From contig CAJTMV010000061.1 of assembly GCA_910577225.1 (NCBI GenBank), positions 1-14,927 on the forward strand: a DNA stretch of 14,927 nt, in the 5' to 3' direction. The notes under the pieces were generated by a model, which saw only the letters and a list, made by a program, of their open reading frames with translations, was not told where the DNA came from and did no database searches. This document shows positions 6,297 through 12,617 of this stretch, piece after piece. The first letter of the stretch is position 1. Each line of letters begins with the position of its first letter. This DNA is from an uncultured Eubacterium sp. (GTDB lineage Bacteria > Bacillota > Clostridia > Lachnospirales > Lachnospiraceae). Made by a program: the position numbers and the translations under genes.

Positions 6297-8204
6297 TTAG
6301 AATTGTTTCAATTCTTCCATCATGGCCGGTCTGTTTTTATACCGGACTCTCCAGTCTGAAACGAGCTGCTGTACTTCTTTTTGTCCGCCTTCGATCTGCA
6401 TCATCCGTCTGAGTATCGCTGACCATTCCTGATAATGTCTGCGATCTGCAGAGCGCTGTACCATCTCTTTTAACTCCTTTGTATATTTGCCAAGAAGCTG
6501 GTCAGGATAATCTTTTTGCAGCACATCCTGATACTGCTGTACGGCATACAGGCCTTTGGCGGAAAGCACATATTCCAGCAGCCTGTCATACATTCCCTCT
6601 TCGTAATAAAAACGCTCCACATGCGCCTGCTGCGGCAGCGCCTGAAAAATTTTCTCCCGCACCTTTGGCCATTCTTCTTTGGAATATATGGTTTTTAATT
6701 CCTGAAAATCCTGCGGATTTCCCGCATGCTCTTTTGTCACAAGCTGCCAGAGCTGTCTGATATATGCGTCTGTCTGACCGCTCATATGGTACACTTCTTT
6801 CAGCCTTTTGCCAAACTGACGCACGAGTCCCGGCATCCCCGCGTCCATGACGAGACTTTCCCGCAGCGCGCAGACAGCCTCGTCATAATCCCTGTTTCGG
6901 ATACACCGCTCGATATAATACTTTCTGACATCCGCATATTTCCAGTAGTCCTTACAGTATTGTTCGATCTGCAAAGCGTCCGCGCCTGCTTCTTCCAGAA
7001 GCGTGAGATGGCGCAGCGCCCATTTCTGCGCATGATACCTTACGCTCCAGCTGTCGGAATCTGCCTGTACTTCCTTCGCCTTACGTTTTGTAAATGCGAG
7101 CTTTTCTTCCAGATATTCCCTATCGGTAAAAGATTCCATCAGAACCTGCTCCATACATTCGCTCAGATAATCTTCCGCTTCCTGATCCAGCTGACTGGTA
7201 AACCACTCATACATCTGCCTTTTTAACTGACTGTCGCCGCGTCCTGCAAGTGTTTCCCATATTTGCGTACACTGTGCCGCAAAAATACCTGTCAGACCGT
7301 CCGAATCGTCCATATCTGTCATACCAATCTCTGTGAACAAAGCGCAGACCAGCTGAAAAGCCGCCGCATCATAGCCCTGTTCCATCAGCAGCCGCACCTC
7401 TTCGGTTAAAAACTGTCCCATCTCCGCGAGAAATCCGGCTGTTTCCCGATAAGAAATCATCCGGTCTTTGCCGGCATACTTCTGTACAACCGCATCGATG
7501 CGTTGTCTGTACGCTGCCATCTCTGACTCCGTAATCCCGCAGCCTGTATATCGCTTAAATTGTGCAAAAAGCCTCGGATCTTTACGCAGCGCTTGTAACA
7601 GAAAATTTCTGACATCGGTTTCTTTTGCGTTTTGAAGCACGATGGCAGCTTCGTCCAAACCGGCGGCTTCGTTCGTATCTGTCCGCCGTTTATAGACGCT
7701 CTTGTAAAGCTGCCGCTGTATGGCTTCAAACCGATCCTTTGAAATTATCTCTCCCAAAGTCATTATCCGAAGCGGCAGCGGCTGTTTTCCTTTGGAAATC
7801 GACGGCTGCATATATGGGTATGCATTGTAGCAAAATCCGTTTCTTTCATAGAAGGCAATTCTTCTTTTTGCCAGTTCCGTCTCGGGCAGTTCGACTTCCA
7901 GACAAATCTGTTTTGAAAATATCCGGACAGCCTCCCTGAGCATATCAGACCCAAGCCCTTGTCCGCGGACAGACGGATCTGCCGCAAAATGTTCCACAAA
8001 CACAAACTCATCAAACTGCCAGACTGCCAGAAATGCCGCGATCTGTTTGTGATTGGACGGATGATCTGCCACATAGATACGATACGGCGGTTCACGCAGC
8101 AATTGTTTTTGTTCTTCATATGTCCGGTATTCATCAGTCGGAAAACTGCGTTCCATAATAGAAAACACCTGATCAAATTCATCTAACTGCATATCCCGTA
8201 TCAT
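6297..8204 (-). CDS. GNAT acetyltransferase fused to a long helical SWIM-protein-like tail
   Basis: A 635-residue protein from ATG 8204. Residues 1 to about 135 are a GNAT N-acetyltransferase: it begins MIRDMQLDEFDQVF, has the acetyl-CoA pyrophosphate loop RGQGLG at 80-85, and the late YERNGF motif at 119-124. The remaining roughly 480 residues are almost all helical and charged, without signal or membrane segments. They contain a DDSDG motif (about 299-303) and end in a basic segment RYKNRPAMMEELKQF. From memory, both resemble the C-terminal region of bacterial SWIM zinc-finger proteins, but no CxC..CxH zinc-finger pattern is present. The acetylated substrate is unknown. A TTG start at 8237 would add 11 Lys-rich residues. 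ATG 8204 matches the normal GNAT N-terminus and lies 14 nt after AAGGAG (8219-8224), a rather long spacing. It follows hflX closely and is probably co-transcribed. Confidence 0.72.
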   Translation of the reverse strand: MIRDMQLDEFDQVFSIMERSFPTDEYRTYEEQKQLLREPPYRIYVADHPSNHKQIAAFLAVWQFDEFVFVEHFAADPSVRGQGLGSDMLREAVRIFSKQICLEVELPETELAKRRIAFYERNGFCYNAYPYMQPSISKGKQPLPLRIMTLGEIISKDRFEAIQRQLYKSVYKRRTDTNEAAGLDEAAIVLQNAKETDVRNFLLQALRKDPRLFAQFKRYTGCGITESEMAAYRQRIDAVVQKYAGKDRMISYRETAGFLAEMGQFLTEEVRLLMEQGYDAAAFQLVCALFTEIGMTDMDDSDGLTGIFAAQCTQIWETLAGRGDSQLKRQMYEWFTSQLDQEAEDYLSECMEQVLMESFTDREYLEEKLAFTKRKAKEVQADSDSWSVRYHAQKWALRHLTLLEEAGADALQIEQYCKDYWKYADVRKYYIERCIRNRDYDEAVCALRESLVMDAGMPGLVRQFGKRLKEVYHMSGQTDAYIRQLWQLVTKEHAGNPQDFQELKTIYSKEEWPKVREKIFQALPQQAHVERFYYEEGMYDRLLEYVLSAKGLYAVQQYQDVLQKDYPDQLLGKYTKELKEMVQRSADRRHYQEWSAILRRMMQIEGGQKEVQQLVSDWRVRYKNRPAMMEELKQF

Positions 8205-8258
8205 ATTTGTACTATTTGCTCCTTTTCGTTTTTTCAATACTTTCTTCTTTCCATCCGG

Positions 8259-9557
8259 TCAGTCCGTCAGATATTTTTTGAATTTTTCCCTGTCCGCTTT
8301 GTGACATCTGACTCTGATCCGTGTCCCGTTTTCTTCATAAGCGCTTTCTTCCACCTGCGCCTGTTCCATAAAATAAGACGTCACTTCTCCGTCTGCGTAC
8401 GGAATCAGAAACTGCGCCTGTACATAGTCTTCATACACCTGTTCCAGTATCATCTGTACGAGCAGTTCCAGCGAAGACTCCTGCTTTGCGCACATAAATA
8501 TTTTATGTTCTCCGGCTCTTTTTGGATAATCCACCGGCTGATCGCACCGATCCGCCTGATTGTATACCGTAATCATCGGCAGATCCGCTGCATGAAGCTC
8601 TGTCAGTATTTCCTGCGTCGTCTGCATCTGTTCTTTGTGATGCGGATCTGAGACATTCACGACCTGTAAAAGCAGATCAGCGTTTTGTATCTCTTCCAGC
8701 GTCGCATGAAACGCCTTGACAAGACCATGCGGCAGATTGTGGATAAAACCTACGGTATCAGACAGCAGAAAATCCTGATTATTTCCTGTGCAGATCTGTC
8801 TGACTGTCGTATCCAGTGTAGCAAACAGCATATCTTTTTCCAGTACTTTCTTTTTCTCATCCCCGACATATTTATCTACCATTGCGTTCATAATGGTAGA
8901 CTTTCCGGCATTGGTATAACCAACCAGCGCCACAAACGGGATTCTGGCAGCCTGACGCTTTTTACGCTGTACTTCCCGTTCCGCGGATACCTCTTTTAAC
9001 TCATGTCCCAGCTGCGCGATTCTTTTTTCAATCCTTCTGCGGTCGAGCTCCAGCTTTTTCTCTCCTGCTCCACGGCTGCTCATGCTCCCGCTCGTACCTC
9101 CCTGCCTGGTCAGCGCTTCGTGCATACCGACCAGTCTTGGCAGCAGATATTTCAGCCTTGCAGACTCCACCTGCAGCTTCGCCTCTCTGGTTCTGGCGCG
9201 GGTTGCAAAAATATCCAGGATCAGTGTCGTACGATCGAGCACAGGTTTATCCAGTTCTCTTTGCAGATTACTTAACTGCGAGGGCGTCAGCGCATTGTCA
9301 AATACAACCACATCCGCCGCCAGCACCTGCGCCGCCTCCTTTACTTCCTGTACTTTCCCCGTCCCCAGATACAACGCCTTGTTCGTATGATCCAGATGCT
9401 GCGTAACGACAGCCACCGGTTCCATATTACAGGCTTTGGCCAGATTTTTCAGCTCTTCCATGGAACGTAAAAACTCATCTTCATCATTCCCCAGATTCAC
9501 TCCTGCAAGCAGTGCCCGTTCATATTGTATCGTTTCTGTTTTTCTATGATCTTCCAT
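8259..9557 (-). CDS. hflX: GTPase HflX
   Basis: A 432-residue HflX of normal length. By family knowledge it binds the 50S subunit and helps split or rescue stalled ribosomes under stress. The N-terminal domain (about 1-170) contains GTGKVQE and the LPRL/GAGEKKLELDRR segment typical of HflX, followed by a helical coiled linker (170-205) rich in K and R. The G domain has G1 GYTNAGKS at 213-220, FATLDTT at 245-251 (G2 region), G3 DTVGF at 267-271 and G4 NQAD at 333-336. The G4 lysine of the classic NKxD is glutamine here. A short C-terminal domain follows. The start ATG lies 8 nt after AAGGTG (9566-9571). It sits 45 bp after the broken nuclease gene and 54 bp before the GNAT gene, on the same probable transcript from the moxR promoter. 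Confidence 0.95.
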   Translation of the reverse strand: MEDHRKTETIQYERALLAGVNLGNDEDEFLRSMEELKNLAKACNMEPVAVVTQHLDHTNKALYLGTGKVQEVKEAAQVLAADVVVFDNALTPSQLSNLQRELDKPVLDRTTLILDIFATRARTREAKLQVESARLKYLLPRLVGMHEALTRQGGTSGSMSSRGAGEKKLELDRRRIEKRIAQLGHELKEVSAEREVQRKKRQAARIPFVALVGYTNAGKSTIMNAMVDKYVGDEKKKVLEKDMLFATLDTTVRQICTGNNQDFLLSDTVGFIHNLPHGLVKAFHATLEEIQNADLLLQVVNVSDPHHKEQMQTTQEILTELHAADLPMITVYNQADRCDQPVDYPKRAGEHKIFMCAKQESSLELLVQMILEQVYEDYVQAQFLIPYADGEVTSYFMEQAQVEESAYEENGTRIRVRCHKADREKFKKYLTD

Positions 9558-9602
9558 TTTCTATTCACCTTCATTTCTATCTCATTTACTTGCATTTTAC
9601 TG

Positions 9603-11244
9603 TTATCTGTACATGGATGGTTCCGATTCGCTGGCCAGCATGACCATACAGCGTTTTTTATAACATGCCACGCCATATTTTAATACCTTACGCATGTCAT
9701 CCTCCAGGAGCTGATCCGCATAACCATTCTTTTCAATCTGCGCGAGCGCCTCCTGACAGGTGCTCTTAAGATCCCCATGCTCCGCATATTTTACTTCTAT
9801 AACAATCCCCGTTTCATCCTCCTCCATTTCCACAAGAATATCGCTGTAACCGTCGCCAGACTCCCGATTAGACATAACCGCCCAGTCGTCTTTATACGCC
9901 AGCAGCCCCATCAGTATCCCATGATAGTAATTTTCTTTCAGCGGTTTTCTGACAAACGTATCCCGAATACCGACCGCCTTTTTTAAATATCTGTTTAACT
10001 GTTCCTGTACGCGCCCTGCATCCGCATGTTTTAAAGCATCGCAAAACTGTTTTAATGATCTGCCATCTCTTTTTACTGTTTCACAAAAATAATCCATAAT
10101 CTGTTCGGTAAATATCTTGCGGATTTCCATATTGGGAATGACCAGCCGATACCAGTCCCCATCCGGTCTGCCCTGTAACGTCAGATATCCGGTTAAAAAT
10201 AAAACGCTCCATATATTTTCAACAGAATTATATAAGTCCCTGTAAGTTAAATCTTTCCTTATTTTCTTTACTACTTCTTTTCCTGCAACAAGCCGCTCTA
10301 TTTCCTGCTTTGTCGTCCCGTTTCCGGCGTTTTCAATTAAATGCCGGATCACATCATTGCTACTCGTATTGGACCAAAAATCCTGCGGCGCCGCGTCGCG
10401 GTCTGCAAGCAGAAGATCACAATAATTTAGTACATCCCACGGACAGTAGATCTGCGTGCTCCCAAACTGGTATCCGTCATACCAGTCTCTGATATTTTCA
10501 TATGCATCTGAAAGATCATATGCCTCCAGCAGCTGTCTCACTTCCAGATCCGTAAAACCAAAATACTCCGAAAATTGTATATCCTGCATTGATAATACTT
10601 TCAGATTATTAAGTCCGGTAAAAATGCTCTCTTTTGCAACGCGCAGACAACCAGTCAGTACTGCAAAAGCCAAATTTTCATTTGATTTTAATATTTGTCC
10701 GAACATCGTTTGTATGAGCAGAACCATCCGGTCATAATATCCATTTGCAAACGCCTTCGCCAGCGGTACATCTGCAGCAAATTTGAGATTCATTCATTTT
10801 CCCACATAGCAGCGTATGGAAGATATCCTTTTCCTGATCTGTCAGAATACTGCTCTTCAAAAGATACTGATGTCTGCGCACTTCTTCACGTATAATACTG
10901 CCGGTCATATCCATCGCCATATCATAGCTGCCTCCGCTCATATCTTTTAACGATACCGCAATCACCGGATATTTCCCCATATAAGCTCTGCACAGCTCTT
11001 CTTCTCTGGCGATCTGCAATCCGTCGAATATACGCTTATTCGTATCCGGTTCAAAAAAATAACGCAGCATGCTCATATTTAAAGACTTCCCAAAACGCCT
11101 TGGCCGGGTAAACAGTCTGACCTTTCCCGGACTTATCAGCAGTTCTTTGATCCACCCCGTTTTGTCAATATAATAAAAACGTTCCTGACTAATTTCCCCA
11201 AAGTCTTCAATTCCTATCGGCAGTAACCTTCTTATTTCAGTCAT
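9603..11244 (-). pseudogene. Broken AAA-ATPase-like/PD-(D/E)XK nuclease family gene
   Basis: Two adjacent frames encode the two halves of one protein of the family carrying an AAA-ATPase-like domain and a C-terminal PD-(D/E)XK domain. The first (11244 to about 10780) begins with LLPIGIEDFGEI and YYIDKTG, has the RPRRFGKSLNMSML nucleotide-binding loop and MGKYPVIAVSLKD. The second continues with DVPLAKAFANGYYD, LTGCLRVAKESIFTGLNN, WYDGYQFG and the nuclease motif GYSDILVE then GIVIEVKYAE, with D and ExK present. Between them the frame shifts by one and about 25-28 residues are missing, including the Walker B sequence normally read as IDEYD. The lesion is therefore a real internal deletion, not a single-base error. 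An in-frame TGA directly precedes the ATG at 10793, so the second half could only be made by re-initiation. GAGGG precedes the first ATG. Intact members are about 550-580 aa; their role is not established. Confidence 0.82.
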
Positions 11245-11268
11245 GAATATCCCTCGTTTGCCATTCCA

Positions 11269-12216
11269 TTATCGATGCGTCCAGTCTTCGGACGGTACCG
11301 GCACAGTCTCTGTCACCTGCCCGATAAATCTGCGTTTTTCATCACTATCCAGTCCGCCGCCTGCTGGTACAATCCGATGCGCCAGTACCGGCACTGCCAG
11401 CGTTTTAACGTCCTCCGGCACGACGTAGTCTCTGCCTTTGATAAGCGCATATGCCTGCGACGCGCGAAGAAGCGCCAGCGTCCCGCGCGGACTTGCTCCC
11501 ATCAGCACTTTTGAAAAATCTCTGGTCGCCTGTGCAAGCGCCGTCATATATTCCATCATAGCCTTGTGCACATATACTTCCATACAGGCGCTCTGAAGGC
11601 TTAACAGCTCTTCCAGCTGCATCACCGGCTCAATCTCTCCCAGCGGACTGCGATAAAGAAAACGTTCCATTATATGCAGCTCCTCTCCCGCATCCGGCAG
11701 TCCCATCGAAATATGCATCAGAAAACGATCCATCTGCGCCTCCGGCAGCGGAAACGTGCCTGCTGTCTCTACCGGATTTTGTGTTGCAATTACAAAAAAC
11801 GGTTTTCCGACGTCCCAGGTCTTTCCATCGATCGTTACCTGCTTTTCCTCCATACACTCCAAAAGACTGGACTGCGTACGCGGCGTGGCCCGGTTGATCT
11901 CGTCTCCAAGCAGGATATTGGCAAAAATCGGCCCTTTGCGAAATACAAATTCACTCTGTTTCTGATTAAAATAATTCAGTCCCGTGACATCCGAAGGCAG
12001 TAAATCCGGTGTAAACTGAATTCTTGAAAATTCTGCCTGCACGGATTTGGCAAGTGTTTTTGCAAGCAGCGTCTTTCCGGTTCCCGGCACATCCTCCAGC
12101 AGCACATGACCGCCGGCAAGCAGTGCCGTTAACACAAGATCGATCACATGGTGCTTTCCTACCATTACTTTTTGAATATTTGCTTTTACTTCCTGTATTT
12201 TCTCCTGATACTGCAT
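11269..12216 (-). CDS. moxR: MoxR-family AAA+ ATPase
   Basis: A 315-residue cytoplasmic AAA+ ATPase of the MoxR class, which generally act as chaperone-like machines assembling or activating partner complexes. Visible motifs, numbered from ATG 12216, are Walker A PGTGKT (44-49), Walker B LLGDEINRA with D105-E106, sensor 1 in ATQNP (N147), the arginine finger in MDRF (R164) and sensor 2 in SPRG (R244). The length is normal and the protein looks active. MoxR genes usually precede DUF58 (VWA-like) and transglutaminase-like genes. Here the next genes are a broken nuclease gene and hflX, so the usual partners are absent. A GTG at 12222 could add two residues, but AAGGAAG (12224-12230) is 7 nt from the ATG and only 1 nt from the GTG, so the ATG is preferred. 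A 24-bp duplication in front of it makes a tiny upstream ORF. Confidence 0.92.
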   Translation of the reverse strand: MQYQEKIQEVKANIQKVMVGKHHVIDLVLTALLAGGHVLLEDVPGTGKTLLAKTLAKSVQAEFSRIQFTPDLLPSDVTGLNYFNQKQSEFVFRKGPIFANILLGDEINRATPRTQSSLLECMEEKQVTIDGKTWDVGKPFFVIATQNPVETAGTFPLPEAQMDRFLMHISMGLPDAGEELHIMERFLYRSPLGEIEPVMQLEELLSLQSACMEVYVHKAMMEYMTALAQATRDFSKVLMGASPRGTLALLRASQAYALIKGRDYVVPEDVKTLAVPVLAHRIVPAGGGLDSDEKRRFIGQVTETVPVPSEDWTHR

Positions 12217-12252
12217 TTTCACACTTCCTTAATATTGCATTTTCACACTTCC
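12208..12252 (-). repeat. 24-bp tandem duplication of the moxR translation start
   Basis: Positions 12208-12228 and 12232-12252 match at 20 of 21 bases with a period of 24. Each copy contains a GGAAG ribosome binding site, GTGAAA, and an ATG followed by a Gln and a Tyr codon. The downstream copy is the real moxR start. The upstream copy reads ATG CAA TAT TAA (12240-12229). The single mismatch is the synonymous CAG/CAA third base, so the second copy looks like a duplication of the moxR start that then acquired a stop. Confidence 0.85.
12229..12240 (-). promoter_or_regulatory. Three-codon upstream ORF (Met-Gln-Tyr-stop) in the moxR leader
   Basis: The upstream repeat copy carries GGGAAG seven bases before an ATG, then CAA, TAT and the stop TAA. 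The last two A residues of the stop overlap the AAGGAAG ribosome binding site of moxR. A ribosome terminating here would sit on the moxR initiation region, which could couple or compete with moxR translation. The arrangement is seen in the sequence; any regulatory effect is inference. Confidence 0.5.
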
Positions 12253-12336
12253 CTGGATTGCTTTTTTCTCTGCCCTGAAAATTCTTATACGGTACTTTCA
12301 AGCGGCTGTCCGCACGTAAAACGTATCCTGTTGCAG

Positions 12337-12366
12337 ATTATAGCACATTCCTCTTAAGAATGGCAA
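12337..12366 (-). promoter_or_regulatory. Strong extended -10 promoter for the moxR-hflX operon
   Basis: The minus strand has TTGCCA (plus 12361-12366, 5 of 6 consensus bases), an 18-bp spacer, and a perfect TATAAT (plus 12337-12342) preceded by TGC, an extended -10. The start should be near 12330, leaving a leader of about 114 nt before the moxR ATG. That leader holds a small GCGG/CCGC hairpin and the 24-bp duplication. This is the best promoter in the window. Confidence 0.85.
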
Positions 12367-12448
12367 CACATTACTTTTTTCCCAAAAAACGGCATATCTA
12401 CAGAGAAAACTCCCGCCCGCAGCCCAAAGTGTCGTCCGTGCAGCCGTT

Positions 12449-12537
12449 AAAAAACTACAGGACAGCTCCTTCCAGACATCTAATCATCCGTAATCAAATA
12501 CCAGTTACATGTCGCGTAAGGAAGTCCATCCTGTAGT
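12449..12537 (-). terminator. Long-loop hairpin with T6 tail after the alpha-galactosidase gene
   Basis: ACTACAGGA (minus strand, plus 12537-12529) pairs perfectly with TCCTGTAGT (plus 12462-12454). Inside it CTTCC/GGAAG (12520-12524 with 12469-12473) and GACAT/ATGTC (12509-12513 with 12475-12479) also pair, leaving a 29-nt terminal loop. Six T residues follow on the minus strand (plus A12449-A12454). Position and tail suit the intrinsic terminator of the alpha-galactosidase operon, but the internal loops and long apex are unusual. A small structured RNA or mobile remnant with imperfect inverted ends are alternatives. The rest of 12223-12600 holds the moxR promoter and leader and AT-rich spacer; I see no gene there. 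Confidence 0.6.
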
Positions 12538-12578
12538 CATTTTAATATTTTCATTTTATTTATTAAATTTTTCCCATT

Positions 12579-12617
12579 ATTTTGTTATGATTTTAAAATA
12601 TTAAATCATAACAAAAT
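12579..12617. repeat. Perfect 15-bp inverted repeat across the alpha-galactosidase stop codon
   Basis: ATTTTGTTATGATTT (12579-12593) and AAATCATAACAAAAT (12603-12617) are exact inverse complements around a 9-nt loop. The right arm covers the last four sense codons (Phe, Val, Met, Ile, in part) and the last base of the stop position; the rest of the stop is in the loop. No T-run follows on the minus strand, so it is not a standard terminator. It could protect the mRNA 3' end or be a binding site. Confidence 0.8.

Noticed and set aside
9603..10793. Reading the second half of the broken gene as an independent 396-aa gene starting at 10793
   Set aside because: The sequence continues the family alignment in mid-domain (DVPLAKAF), an in-frame TGA directly precedes the ATG, and no good ribosome binding site is present. 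It is one piece of a disrupted gene.
11966..12301. A 111-codon minus-strand frame overlapping the start of moxR
   Set aside because: It overlaps moxR in another frame, shows no domain, and owes its length to the duplicated leader and moxR coding sequence.
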